Below are positions 23,673 to 32,062 of a DNA stretch of 33,596 nt, one piece after another. A program made the position numbers and the translations under genes. A model generated the notes under the pieces. That model was given only the letters and a program-made list of their open reading frames with translations. It had not been told where the DNA came from and ran no database searches. Origin of the DNA: Fimbriiglobus sp. Lineage in GTDB: Bacteria; Planctomycetota; Planctomycetia; Gemmatales; Gemmataceae. The stretch lies in NCBI GenBank assembly GCA_022841795.1, contig JALHQU010000052.1, positions 1-33,596 on the forward strand. Reading direction: 5' to 3'. How positions within the stretch are numbered: position 1 is the stretch's first letter; each line of letters opens with the position of its first letter.

Positions 23673-24301
23673 TCGGCATCCTTCCGGTACGCCGCCTTCA
23701 GCCACCGCTTCACCTCGGCGGTCACGTCCGTCGGCGATTCCAGGGCGATGATGTGCGTCAGCCGGTCGCCCTTCTTCACCCGCTGCTCGTTGACCTTCAG
23801 CACACCGGACTCCGGCACCTCGCCGAGCGCGAGCGACAGGTCCACCCGCGTGCGGGTGGTCGGCTTGATCTCGGCGAACACCCGCGAGCGGTACAGCGGC
23901 ACCATCGTCTTGCACGGGCACACGAGAACGTCGTCGCCCAGCGCCCGGCCGGCGTCAATCAGCCTCTCGAAGATCGGGAACAGGTGGGCCTTCGCCCCGG
24001 CGTACAGGGCGGCGACGTAGTCATTCGCGGCCCGCAGGTAAGTCTCCGGGTCGGCGTCCCAGGTGGCGGTGCCCTCGGCCGCCTCCACCACCCACATGGC
24101 CATCACCGTACCCATGCCGTATTCGGCCTTCATGTGGTCCCGCTTGTCCTTCGTCGTCGGCAGCTTCAGTTTCCGCACCACCTCCGCCCACTGGTCGAGT
24201 GTGCGGCCGGTCTTGGCCGGCAGCTCGGCCACCCACTTCTGCACCATCGCCACGCCGGGGTGGACGTCGAACCGGGGCAGGGCGGGGGCGGCGGTGGGCA
24301 T
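23669..24301 (-). CDS. DUF4287/DUF5655-like protein
   Basis: The 210-residue product joins an N-terminal helical unit (VQKWVAELPAKTGRTLDQWAEVV, DHMKAEYGMG, about 20-75), like DUF4287, to a C-terminal region (HLFPIFERLIDAGRALGDDVLVCPCKTMVPLYRSRVFAEIKP, TRVDLSLALGEVP) like DUF5655. The function is unknown. ATG 24301 is chosen as the first codon before similarity begins; upstream the frame runs into an intergenic repeat. It is first in a coupled pair with the VOC gene. Confidence 0.78.
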   Translation of the reverse strand: MPTAAPALPRFDVHPGVAMVQKWVAELPAKTGRTLDQWAEVVRKLKLPTTKDKRDHMKAEYGMGTVMAMWVVEAAEGTATWDADPETYLRAANDYVAALYAGAKAHLFPIFERLIDAGRALGDDVLVCPCKTMVPLYRSRVFAEIKPTTRTRVDLSLALGEVPESGVLKVNEQRVKKGDRLTHIIALESPTDVTAEVKRWLKAAYRKDAE

Positions 24302-24361
24302 GACTGCGATCCGAACGGGGGTGCGTATCGGACTCGTCGGCAGCCGGCGGACGAAACTTGA

Positions 24362-24425
24362 GGTGAACCGGCTGCGTGAGCCGCCTGGGTGAAGCATACC
24401 CACGGGCTGACGCCCGCGGTTCACC
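24362..24425. repeat. GGTGAACC-bounded repeat beside the RidA stop
   Basis: The copy is inverted relative to the one at 24834: GGTGAACCGGCTGCGTGAGCC, then GGCTGACGCCCGCGGTTCACC. The RidA stop reads TGATCGGTGAACC on the minus strand, so the stop is two bases from the element. Confidence 0.82.
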
Positions 24426-24427
24426 GA

Positions 24428-24817
24428 TCAGCCCTCCGGCACGATGGCGTCGGCCTCGATCTCCACCAGCATGTCCGGGTCGATCAGCTTGTTCACCTCC
24501 ACCATCGCGGTGGCCGGGCGGATGGTGCCGAACACCTCGCCGTGCGCCTTCCCGACCTTCTCCCAGTCGGCGATGTTCGTGACGTAGATGCGGGTGCGGA
24601 CGACGTGCTCCAGCTTCGCCCCGCACTTCTCCAGCGCGGACCGGATATTCGTCAGCGTCTGCACCGTCTGAGCGTGCGGGTCGCCCTTGCCGACCAGCCC
24701 CTCGGGGGTGGTGGAGGTGCAGCCGGACACGAACACGAACGGCCCCACCCGCACCGCCCGCGAGTATCCGACGATCGGCTCCCACTTGCTGCCGGTGCTG
24801 ATGTTCGTGCGGGTCAT
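24428..24817 (-). CDS. RidA-family (YjgF/UK114) protein
   Basis: The 129-residue product belongs to the Rid family. Archetypal RidA hydrolyses reactive enamine/imine intermediates such as 2-aminoacrylate from PLP enzymes. Visible are [53 protein letters not shown] with the conserved Arg that holds the substrate carboxylate, and [13 protein letters not shown] at the end. Its N-terminal part lacks the NxPxAxGPYSQA signature of RidA proper, so it may be a Rid subgroup with another role. It lies between two copies of the dispersed repeat. Confidence 0.88.
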   Translation of the reverse strand: MTRTNISTGSKWEPIVGYSRAVRVGPFVFVSGCTSTTPEGLVGKGDPHAQTVQTLTNIRSALEKCGAKLEHVVRTRIYVTNIADWEKVGKAHGEVFGTIRPATAMVEVNKLIDPDMLVEIEADAIVPEG

Positions 24818-24833
24818 GGGGTCTCCGGTGTTT

Positions 24834-24899
24834 GGTGAACCGCGGGCGTCAGCCCGTCGGGTGTGATCCCACCCAGGCGGCTCACGCCGCCGGTTCACC
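24834..24899. repeat. GGTGAACC-bounded repeat overlapping the HAD gene end
   Basis: It reads GGTGAACCGCGGGCGTCAGCC to GGCTCACGCCGCCGGTTCACC and is nearly identical to the copy at 18516. Its right 18 bases code for the last residues (GEPAA) and stop of the HAD gene. Confidence 0.85.
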
Positions 24900-25544
24900 A
24901 ATCAAGTGCTTCAACTCCGCGAACTCCTGCAACACCCGGTCCGGGCCGGCGGTGGTCGGGTCTTCGCTCCCGGCCAGGCCCACATGCACCAGCCACACCC
25001 GGATGCCCGCCGCCTGCCCCGCCTGCACGTCCACGATCATGTCGCCGACGTACACTGTTTCCGCTGGCGTTACCTCCAACCGGCGGCAGGCTTCGAGCAG
25101 CATGGTCGGGTCCGGCTTCGGCTTCCCGTCGGCGTCCTCCGGGCCGAACACCCCGGCCATCACCTCGCCCAGACCCAGGTCGCGGACCAACGCCTTCGTG
25201 AACTGCACCGCCTTGTTGCTGCAAACGCCGAGCTTGATCCCGCGGTTGTGCAGTTCATGCAGGGTGTCGGCCACGCCGGGGAACAGCTTCGTGCCCGCCA
25301 CCATCACCGTCGGGTGGTGTTCGCGGTACCGCCGCACCCCCTCGTCCGGGTCGGAGCCGGGGCACAGCTCTTCCATCAGGTTCCGCAGCCCGTGGCCGAC
25401 GTACTTCCGCACCTCGGCCACGCTCATCTCCGGCAGGCCGAAGCTGCGGCGAACGTGGTTGGTGCTGGCGGCGATGGCGGCGAAGCTGTCCGCCAGGGTG
25501 CCGTCGAAGTCGAACAGGGCGGCGCGGACGGGGGCGGCGGACAT
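24882..25544 (-). CDS. HAD-superfamily hydrolase (phosphoglycolate phosphatase-like)
   Basis: The 220-residue enzyme has HAD motif [11 protein letters not shown] (residues 11-20), the cap, motif II GVCSNKA, motif III lysine in [10 protein letters not shown], and motif [14 protein letters not shown]. The layout matches the Gph/PGPase group (class I cap), which removes phosphate from 2-phosphoglycolate or similar small substrates; the exact substrate is inferred. The last five residues and stop are encoded by the inverted edge of the repeat at 24834-24899, so the original C-terminus may have been replaced. Confidence 0.9.
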   Translation of the reverse strand: MSAAPVRAALFDFDGTLADSFAAIAASTNHVRRSFGLPEMSVAEVRKYVGHGLRNLMEELCPGSDPDEGVRRYREHHPTVMVAGTKLFPGVADTLHELHNRGIKLGVCSNKAVQFTKALVRDLGLGEVMAGVFGPEDADGKPKPDPTMLLEACRRLEVTPAETVYVGDMIVDVQAGQAAGIRVWLVHVGLAGSEDPTTAGPDRVLQEFAELKHLIGEPAA

Positions 25545-25627
25545 GCGGTCATGATACGGACGCTGCCGCGGCGGGCCGCCGCGTGGTATGATTCATCGGT
25601 ATCTCTCGGTCCTGCTCGGGGGCGCAC

Positions 25628-27616
25628 ATGGGCGTTCGGTTCGCGGTGGGTTGTGTGGCGGTGCTGGCGTCGGTGTCGGCGGCGTGGGCCGGCCCGCTCA
25701 CCCTCGACCCGGAAATGAAGGCGATGTACACCTGGCGGGTGGTGGTGCAGGTGAAGCCGCACCCGACCCTCGGCGCCGCCGTCCGTGCCCAACTGATGAA
25801 GGACCTGCGGGCCGCGCTCAACCCCGTGTACGGCACCGACCTGGGCACGGTCGAGGTGATCGACCTGGACGCGGTGCCCAAAGGCAATTGGGAGCCGCTG
25901 TGGACGAAGTTCGCCGCGGTCGGCTGGCCGGCCCTGGAGATGGACGAGTTCCGCAAGCTGACCGGGGTGAAGACGCACTTCCTGACGGTGGGGTACGAGA
26001 ACAAGATCAAGAAGTACGTCCTCGAGAGCAAGCAGCACGACGGCTGTTGCGGGCTGGCCAGCCCGCAGGTGCGGACGCAGACGCTGCCCGACCTGGACAA
26101 GATCGACCGCGGGGCGGCGCTGCTGGTGGGGAACGACTTCGGGCCGGTGGGCACGGTCGAGCCGCTGCCCGAGACCAAGACCACCTGCCTGCTGAAGATC
26201 CGCGGCGGGGAACTGCCGGGCATGGACAAGATGGTCAAGCCCGGCGACGTGTTCGCCATGTCCGTCGTGAACGAGCGGGTGCGGACGGTGCCGAAGGTGG
26301 ACGGCAAAGGGAAGGACGAGACCGTCACCGAGCGGGTGGCCCAGCCGCAGTCGTACACCCTGCTGCGGGTGCTCGACCTGGTGCAGCCGGGCATCGCCAA
26401 GTGCGAGATCCTCAGCCGGTTCGACAACCCGCTGGTGGACCGCCGCGGGCTGATCGGGTACCGGGCGCGGAAGCTGGCCACCCGCGACGACCGGCTGACC
26501 ATCCGCATCGTGGACAAGGACAACAAGCCGCCGGCCGCGTCCACCCCGCTGGAGGTGTGGGCGACGGACAACGGGTTCCGCGACACCCCCACCCCGAGCG
26601 ACACGCTGTCCGCCCAGAAGGACCGCTTCGTGTCCGGCCGCAACCTGCGGGGGCTGGCGTGTGTGAACGTCAAGCTCGGGTCGGGCGTCCGCACCCGGTA
26701 CGTGCTGCCGGTGCTGGACGGGGCCACCCCGCAGACGCTCACGTTCGTGTTCGACGAGACGGCGGTGCGGGCGGCCAACTTCGAGAACGAGTGCGAGCGG
26801 GTGATGAACCGGGCGATCGACGCCCGGCTGGCCCAGGACGAGTTGTTCGTCAACCTGAAGGGGCTGATCGAGAAGGCGCAGAACAAGGTGGCGTTCGACC
26901 GGGCGACGAAGGGGGTGGAGACGGCCAAGGCGACCGACGCCGAGCTGTCCAAGCAGGTCGAGCGGCTGCGGGCGGACACGCAGGCGGCGGACGGGCGGGC
27001 GAAGCGGCTGCTGGACGCCGCCGACCAGTGGCTGGCCAACCTGAAAGGGCGGGTGCCCGAACTGGAGCGGCGGATCGACGACCTGAAGGTGTCGCTGGAG
27101 AAGGCGAACAACCCGGCCGAGTTCGAGAAGACGTTCCGGCTGAAGGAGCTCACCCGGCAGATCGACTACCACGTGGACCGCGGGGAGGTGCCGGAGGCGC
27201 TCGACCTGCACGACAAGCTGTACGCCGAGACCAAGGACGAGGAGGTGAAGACCCGCAAGCAGAAGCTGGAGGCGGAGTGGCGGGCGAAGACGCCGGAGCA
27301 GGAGAAGGCTCGCGCGTTCCTGTCCGACGAGTGGCCGAAGCTGGAGAACCTGGAGGGCATCAAAGGCGGGGTGCCACAGTTGAAGGCGGCGGTGGACACG
27401 CTGACCGCCAACCAGGACCGGCTCGGGCTGAAGTTGGCCATCGCCCGCATGCAGGGCGGGTACGCCCGGCTGAACGAGCTGCTGAACACCCTCGACCCCG
27501 AGGGGCTGGTGCAGGACAAGGTGATCGTGGCGGACATCAAGTCGCTGTTCGACACCATCCGCAAGATCGACGAGGCGGCACAGGCGGAGGTGAAGAAGTT
27601 GGAGGGCAAGAAGTAG
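25628..27616 (+). CDS. Large exported protein of unknown function
   Basis: The 662-residue product has a signal peptide (about 1-21, AWAGP). The N-terminal half (about 30-400) is mixed beta/alpha, with YTWRVVVQVKPHP, VGYENKIKKYVLESKQHDGCCG (Cys pair near 139) and several strand-rich repeats such as RGAALLVGNDFGP and RLTIRIVDKD. The C-terminal half (about 400-660) is helical with coiled-coil stretches (ELSKQVERLRADTQAADGRAKRLLDAA, LERRIDDLKVSLEKAN). I recognise no catalytic motif. It stands alone, followed by a hairpin. Residues before ATG 25628 show no coding character. Confidence 0.78.
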   Translation: MGVRFAVGCVAVLASVSAAWAGPLTLDPEMKAMYTWRVVVQVKPHPTLGAAVRAQLMKDLRAALNPVYGTDLGTVEVIDLDAVPKGNWEPLWTKFAAVGWPALEMDEFRKLTGVKTHFLTVGYENKIKKYVLESKQHDGCCGLASPQVRTQTLPDLDKIDRGAALLVGNDFGPVGTVEPLPETKTTCLLKIRGGELPGMDKMVKPGDVFAMSVVNERVRTVPKVDGKGKDETVTERVAQPQSYTLLRVLDLVQPGIAKCEILSRFDNPLVDRRGLIGYRARKLATRDDRLTIRIVDKDNKPPAASTPLEVWATDNGFRDTPTPSDTLSAQKDRFVSGRNLRGLACVNVKLGSGVRTRYVLPVLDGATPQTLTFVFDETAVRAANFENECERVMNRAIDARLAQDELFVNLKGLIEKAQNKVAFDRATKGVETAKATDAELSKQVERLRADTQAADGRAKRLLDAADQWLANLKGRVPELERRIDDLKVSLEKANNPAEFEKTFRLKELTRQIDYHVDRGEVPEALDLHDKLYAETKDEEVKTRKQKLEAEWRAKTPEQEKARAFLSDEWPKLENLEGIKGGVPQLKAAVDTLTANQDRLGLKLAIARMQGGYARLNELLNTLDPEGLVQDKVIVADIKSLFDTIRKIDEAAQAEVKKLEGKK

Positions 27617-27636
27617 CTGCTGGCGGAGTTTCGATC

Positions 27637-27695
27637 GTTAGCCCGACGCGCCAGCGAGGGGTGCGTGGAATCCCTCGCTGGCGCGTCGGACTAAC
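27637..27695. terminator. Inverted repeat after the 662-residue protein gene
   Basis: Arms GTTAGCCCGACGCGCCAGCG (27637-27660 overall) and CCCTCGCTGGCGCGTCGGAC (27672-27695 overall) pair over 24 bp with one mismatch and an 11-base loop. It starts 20 bases after the stop, so termination is plausible. Confidence 0.7.
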
Positions 27696-27800
27696 AAAGG
27701 CAGCACCGGCATGCTACCGAGCTTGCGGTCCGGCCGTAGGCCAGACACCATACCCCCACCCGCCGGGCACGCCGGCGGGGTTCTCTCACGGAGTCGAGAC

Positions 27801-28556
27801 ATGACGCGAACGCTGCTGCTCGGGGTGGCGGTGCTGGTGGCCGGGGCGGTCGGCCGGGCGGACGACGCGGCGAAAGCCAAGGCGATCGTCGAGAAGGCGG
27901 TGAAGGCGGCCGGGTGGGACAAGGACTGGCCGACCGTGAACCAGTCGTGGACCGACAAGGGCAAGTTCACCGCCGTCGGCATGACCATCGACTACACCGG
28001 CAAGTGGTGGTACAGCGGGCCGGACAAGTACAGGTTCGAGATCAAGCTGACCGTCGGCGGGATGGATCTGGACATCGTCAGCGTGGTGAACGGGGACAAG
28101 GCGTGGGAGTCGGCGATGGGGCAGGTGCAGGAGGTGACGGGGGAGAAGCTGGAGTACGTGAAGGAGCAGGTGTACGCCTACCGGGTGTACTCGCTCGCCC
28201 CGCTGCTGTCGGACAAGGGGTTCACCCTGAAGCCGGTGGCCGGGGTGAAGGTGGACGCCGCCGAGACGGACGGCGTCGAGGTAGCGATGAAGGGCAAGCC
28301 GACCATCACCCTGTACTTCGACAAGAAGACCGGGCTGCCGGCGAAGGCGGCGGGCATGGTGAAGAACGAGTTCGACGGCTGGAAGGAGGTGAAGGAGGAG
28401 ACGTACTTCGGCGGGTGGAAGGACGGCGAGGGGAAGCGGAAGGTGTTCGCCAAGCTGAAGATCGTCCGCGGCGGGGAGACGCTGCTCGAGAGTGAGGAGG
28501 CGGACCAGAAGGTCCACGACAAGCTGGACGCGAAGCTGTTCGAGGCGCTGAAGTAA
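27801..28556 (+). CDS. Exported LolA/LppX-like protein of unknown function
   Basis: The 251-residue product has a signal peptide (about 1-20, GRADD). The mature domain is rich in alternating strands: KGKFTAVGMTIDYTGKWWYSGPDKYRFEIKLTV, LDIVSVVNGDKAWES, YRVYSLAPLLSDKGF, TITLYFDKKTGLPAKA, EETYFGGWKDGEGKRKVFAKLKIV. This pattern suggests the half-barrel fold shared by outer-membrane lipoprotein carriers, so it may bind a lipid or hydrophobic ligand. That is inference. It ends two bases before a long hairpin and is convergent with the ceramidase gene. Confidence 0.75.
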   Translation: MTRTLLLGVAVLVAGAVGRADDAAKAKAIVEKAVKAAGWDKDWPTVNQSWTDKGKFTAVGMTIDYTGKWWYSGPDKYRFEIKLTVGGMDLDIVSVVNGDKAWESAMGQVQEVTGEKLEYVKEQVYAYRVYSLAPLLSDKGFTLKPVAGVKVDAAETDGVEVAMKGKPTITLYFDKKTGLPAKAAGMVKNEFDGWKEVKEETYFGGWKDGEGKRKVFAKLKIVRGGETLLESEEADQKVHDKLDAKLFEALK

Positions 28557-28557
28557 C

Positions 28558-28634
28558 AAGTAGCAGGCACACTCCGTGTGCCGTCCGCCGGCGGTGAACA
28601 GCAGCGGGCGGCACACGGAGTGTGCCTGCTACTT
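28558..28634. repeat. Hairpin of the GCACACTCCGTGTGCC family, copy 2
   Basis: The arms 28558-28583 and 28609-28634 are exact. The element fills the whole gap between the stops of two convergent genes (28556 and 28633) and overlaps the ceramidase stop by two bases. Confidence 0.85.
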
Positions 28635-30015
28635 ATTTCCGGAACCGCGCCCGCAGTTGCTTCGCTGCCTCGTCCACCAGCTTCTCGCCACTCCCTTCCG
28701 CGCACCGCGCCGAGATCACCTCGTAGTTCCCCTGGGTGTACGCCAGCTTCGTCGGCACGTACCCGACGCTGCCGTTCGCCAGCTCGTTCAGCATCGTCTG
28801 CCGGAACGGCGACCCGGCTTTGATCTGCAACCCGAGTTCGACGAAGACCTCGCCCGGCAGGCTGACCCACGCCAGTTCGTCGCCGAGCGAGATCACCTGC
28901 ACCTCCGGCGTCAGCGGCTTGCCCAGCCGCTCGGCCACCTCCACCACCTGGAACGCCTTCACCTGGTCGAGGAACTTCGGCGCCGGCTTCACCTCGTCCG
29001 CCACCAGTTTAACGACCGCCTTCGCCGGCTCCACCTCCGCGGCCGACACCGGCGCCAGCGGCAACTCGACTTTCGCCGAAGTCACCACCAGCGGGCCGTC
29101 GGCCGCGGGCGCCAGGTTGTCACACACCCGCAGCACCTCGCCGGCCAGCCGCCCGCCGAGCCGCGCCGCCTCGGCGTGCCCCTTCTGCGGCCGGCCGTGG
29201 CTGACGTCGATGTGGTTGATGTCCCCGCAGGTGCCCAGCCCGAACACCGTCACCGCCTGCTCGCCGTGGACCTTCGCCAGCGTATCGGCCAGCACGCCCA
29301 TGTAGTCGGCCGAGAAGTACAGCCCGCCGACGGTGTCCGCGTGCATGGTGAAGTTGACGTATGTGGCGATCATCTTCGGCTCTTTGTCGAGCGTCACGAA
29401 CTGCACCACCGGCACGCTCGGGTCGGTCGGGCCGGCCGGCTTGAGGACGTTCGGGTTCAGCTTGCCGGGGTTCCAGCCGACCGTGCCGTCTTTCATGTGG
29501 AAGCGGCGGTTGAACGCCAGCCCGTCCTCCTTTCCGACGCCGCGGAACACCTTGGCCGGCTTGCGTGCGGTGTCGGCTTTGGCCACCGCCTCGGCGATTT
29601 TCTTCGGCAGCTCGGCCATGTAGTCCACGGCGATCTTCTGCTCCCCGCCCATCGCCCCGGCCCGCGCCGCCGCGTCCGACAGCACCGGCCCGGTGTGCGA
29701 GTGGGTGGCGAACAGCATGACGCTCCCGCCGGGGATCTTCGTGTCCGCCTCAATCAACTTCCGAGACTGTTCGGTCATGCCGAACGTGGTGCCGATCAGG
29801 TCGAGGCTGACGAGCGCCGCCTTCGTGCCGTCTTTTTCCAGCACCACGGCGCGGGCGAACAGCTTGTCGTGCGTGCCCTCCGCCCCACGGGCCGAGTAGT
29901 ACCCGGCCATCGGCATCCCCTTCGGCGGGGTGATGTCGGTCTGGGCGGCGCCGACGGTCAGGTCGGCGGCGGGGAGGGAGGTGCTGAGGAGTAGGAGCGG
30001 GAGGAGGGAGCGCAT
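28633..30015 (-). CDS. Neutral/alkaline ceramidase-like hydrolase
   Basis: The 460-residue product has a signal peptide (about 1-17, LPAAD) and resembles the N-terminal catalytic domain of neutral ceramidases: VGAAQTDITPPKGMPMAGY at the start, FATHSHTGP with H105 and H107, TMHADT with H225, and GTCGDINH near 263. In the ceramidase family the equivalent His residues bind zinc. The C-terminal region of classical ceramidases is reduced. Planctomycetes have many such exported proteins and the substrate is uncertain. The DUF6807 gene lies upstream on the same strand, separated by a repeat. Confidence 0.88.
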   Translation of the reverse strand: MRSLLPLLLLSTSLPAADLTVGAAQTDITPPKGMPMAGYYSARGAEGTHDKLFARAVVLEKDGTKAALVSLDLIGTTFGMTEQSRKLIEADTKIPGGSVMLFATHSHTGPVLSDAAARAGAMGGEQKIAVDYMAELPKKIAEAVAKADTARKPAKVFRGVGKEDGLAFNRRFHMKDGTVGWNPGKLNPNVLKPAGPTDPSVPVVQFVTLDKEPKMIATYVNFTMHADTVGGLYFSADYMGVLADTLAKVHGEQAVTVFGLGTCGDINHIDVSHGRPQKGHAEAARLGGRLAGEVLRVCDNLAPAADGPLVVTSAKVELPLAPVSAAEVEPAKAVVKLVADEVKPAPKFLDQVKAFQVVEVAERLGKPLTPEVQVISLGDELAWVSLPGEVFVELGLQIKAGSPFRQTMLNELANGSVGYVPTKLAYTQGNYEVISARCAEGSGEKLVDEAAKQLRARFRK

Positions 30016-30025
30016 GGCATCTCTT

Positions 30026-30091
30026 GGTGAACCCCGACCGCGAGGGAGGGGGTGTAGTTGGCACCCGCGGCCCTTGCGGGCCGAGTTCGCC
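30026..30091. repeat. GGTGAACC-type repeat between DUF6807 and ceramidase genes
   Basis: It reads GGTGAACCCCGACCGCGAGG, then GCACCCGCGGCCCTTGCGGG and ends GAGTTCGCC. Its right edge overlaps the TAG stop of the DUF6807 gene by one base on the minus strand, and its left edge is 11 bases from the ceramidase start. Confidence 0.8.
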
Positions 30092-31269
30092 TATTTCACA
30101 GTCACCGCGTCCGTGAACCCGTGGGCCATCGCCGCGCACTGCTCGACGGTCATCTCGCCCTCCTGCACCCACACCCGGTACTTCAGCTTCAGCGGGGTCT
30201 TCGGGGTCAGGTCGAACTCGAAGTAGTCGCCGAACCGGCCGTAGTCCCGCTCGCTGCCGCGGGTGTCCTTCGGGTTGTCCGGGTGATTGACGCGGAGGGC
30301 GGTGTACCGCTTACCGTCGGTGACGAAGCTCATGGCGTTCCACGGCAGGTTCACCGTCTTCGGGTCCTTGCCCTTGGCGTCCCAGTTGCGGGTGTCGCCC
30401 TCCTTCCCCTTGCCGTCCGGCCGCAGGTAGTACGTCTGCTTGGCGGTCGTCTTGGACACCTCCTGGGTGGCGCGGAAGTGGAACCCGGCGTGCTGCGGGT
30501 CGCCGTCCAGCCGCACCTTGTCCAGTTTCGTGGTCACCTCGGTGGACCAGTCGAGCATCGTCCCGCCGGGCACGTTGTACACGACGACGGTGCGGGTCTC
30601 GTCGGCGAACGGCTTGCCGTCCGGCCCGTGCCAGGAGATGTTCGCGGTCTGTTTGGCGAACACCGCCCCGGCTTCCGCGTTGGTCGTCTTGTCGGCGGTG
30701 CTGAACACGTTCTTGGAGCCGTGCCAGATGTCCGCTTCCAACTTCTTGCCGCCCTGCTCGTAACTGATCTTGTTGAACCCGAAGAACAGCCCGCGGTGGT
30801 GCGGGAATTTGAACTCCGGCACGTTCGGGTGCGCCCCGCTGCTGAGCAGCGTCTTGCCGTCCTTCGGGTCGAACACCTGGTGGAACGGCTTGAACGTCAG
30901 GTAGTGGTCGGCCTCGGAGCGGGGCTTGTTGACGTACCGCAACACCGGCTGATCGCCGATGAGCAAGTCCACATGCTCGCCCTTTGTCTCTTTGAACTTG
31001 AACAGCGACGACGTTGGATAGACCGGTTCTCCAACTGACACTCCCCACTCGGCCGTCTCGCCGGCCTTCAGTTTCGGAACCACGAACACCATGCCGGCTG
31101 AGGTGTTCTGAACTCGGGCATACGCAGGTTTCATGAACACTCCGGCCCCGACGATGCCAGGTGCTGTTACCACCACGTTCGCGGCGTCGTGCTTGCCGCC
31201 GGTGACGGTCACTTTCTGAGCGAGGGCGATAGGGGCGGCGAGCAGGAGAGCGGCGAGTGCGGAACGCAT
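30091..31269 (-). CDS. Exported DUF6807 (PmoA-like) protein
   Basis: The 392-residue product has a signal peptide (about 1-17, ALAQK). The remainder matches the DUF6807 family, often labelled methane oxygenase PmoA in planctomycetes although it is unrelated in function to methane monooxygenase. Seen are PVLRYVNKPRSEADHYLTFKPFH, LLSSGAHPNVPEFKFPHHRGLFFGFN, WHGSKNV, HAGFHFRATQEV and LPWNAMSFVTDGKRYTALRVNHPDNP. The role is unknown; homologues often accompany sugar or lipid hydrolases, as with the ceramidase-like gene downstream here. Confidence 0.85.
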   Translation of the reverse strand: MRSALAALLLAAPIALAQKVTVTGGKHDAANVVVTAPGIVGAGVFMKPAYARVQNTSAGMVFVVPKLKAGETAEWGVSVGEPVYPTSSLFKFKETKGEHVDLLIGDQPVLRYVNKPRSEADHYLTFKPFHQVFDPKDGKTLLSSGAHPNVPEFKFPHHRGLFFGFNKISYEQGGKKLEADIWHGSKNVFSTADKTTNAEAGAVFAKQTANISWHGPDGKPFADETRTVVVYNVPGGTMLDWSTEVTTKLDKVRLDGDPQHAGFHFRATQEVSKTTAKQTYYLRPDGKGKEGDTRNWDAKGKDPKTVNLPWNAMSFVTDGKRYTALRVNHPDNPKDTRGSERDYGRFGDYFEFDLTPKTPLKLKYRVWVQEGEMTVEQCAAMAHGFTDAVTVK

Positions 31270-31324
31270 GGCGGGTTCCCTGGGGCGGGGTAAGATGGAG
31301 ACGCCCGAACGAGGAGGGACACCC

Positions 31325-31669
31325 GTGAGCGTATCCGCCGCCGATCTGACCGCCAAGAAGTGTACCCCGTGCGAGGGGAACACCCCGGCCCTCACCCGCG
31401 ACGAGGTGGCCGCCCGCCTGCCGGCCGTGCCGGAGTGGACGCTGGCCGACGACGGCAAGCTGATCCGCCGCAAGTACAAGTTCCCGGACTTCGTGTCGGC
31501 GATGGCGTTCCTGCAGAAGGTCGGCGAACTGGCCGAGGACGAGGGACACCACCCGGACCTGCACCTGACCGGGTACAAGAACGCGGCGGTGGAACTGACC
31601 ACCCACGCCATCGGCGGGCTGTCCGAGAACGACTTTATCGTCGCCGCCAAGATCGACCGGCTGGGCTAA
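31325..31669 (+). CDS. Pterin-4a-carbinolamine dehydratase
   Basis: The 114-residue product is a PCD/DCoH-fold enzyme that dehydrates 4a-hydroxytetrahydropterin to recycle the pterin cofactor of aromatic amino-acid hydroxylases. The [E/D]-x3-H-H active-site motif is seen in EDEGHHPDLHLTGYKNAAVELTTH. The N-terminal KKCTPCEGNTPALTRDEV, with two Cys, is typical of bacterial forms. GTG 31325 follows GAGGAGGG, so it is preferred to the ATG at 31295. A second PCD-like gene lies tail to tail, with nine bases between stops. No hydroxylase is in the window. Confidence 0.92.
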   Translation: MSVSAADLTAKKCTPCEGNTPALTRDEVAARLPAVPEWTLADDGKLIRRKYKFPDFVSAMAFLQKVGELAEDEGHHPDLHLTGYKNAAVELTTHAIGGLSENDFIVAAKIDRLG

Positions 31670-31678
31670 CGGTCGGGG

Positions 31679-32035
31679 CTACTTGGTGAACACGAACTTC
31701 TTCGGGTTGCCCGGCGCGAGGGCGGTGCCGGCCGCCGGCCGATAGAGTACCACCTCTTCGATCTTCTTCGCCAACTCGAAATCCTTGTCGGTGATGCCGC
31801 CCGAGTCGTGGGTCGTCAGCTTCACCCACAGCTTGCCCCAGGTGATCTGCAAGTCCGCGTGATGCCACGCCGCCTCGCACAGGAAGGCGATGGCGTTCAC
31901 CGCCAGCAGCGTCTGCGGCCAGCCGTCGGTGTTGTACTTGCGGCGGATCCAGCCGCCCTCCAGGTACCACTCGGTCAGCCCGTGCTCGGCCAGCTTCGCC
32001 GGGATGTCGGCGTCGGGGTAGGTGCGGTCGGCCAT
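31679..32035 (-). CDS. Second pterin-4a-carbinolamine dehydratase-like protein
   Basis: The 118-residue product has the PCD pattern: LEGGWIRRKYNTDGW, LLAVNAIAFLCEAAWHHADLQITWGKLWVKLTTHDSGGITDKDFELAKKIE. The WHHADLQI segment aligns with the active-site HHPDLHL of the neighbouring enzyme but the residue before HH is Trp and the Pro is Ala. It lacks the N-terminal CTPC stretch and carries a 20-residue C-terminal tail. It may be a dehydratase with altered use or a related binding protein. It is convergent with the first PCD gene. Confidence 0.88.
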   Translation of the reverse strand: MADRTYPDADIPAKLAEHGLTEWYLEGGWIRRKYNTDGWPQTLLAVNAIAFLCEAAWHHADLQITWGKLWVKLTTHDSGGITDKDFELAKKIEEVVLYRPAAGTALAPGNPKKFVFTK

Positions 32036-32062
32036 GTATGCCTCCGAGAAGGGTTGATCGGC

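Noticed and set aside
10578-24899. A CRISPR array formed by the recurring repeats
   Set aside because: Copies are thousands of bases apart, occur in both orientations and have no regular spacers or cas genes.
25588-27804. Long plus-strand frame out of phase with the 662-residue protein
   Set aside because: It is Gly/Arg/Ala-rich and lacks protein features; the 662-residue frame has a signal peptide and a normal composition.
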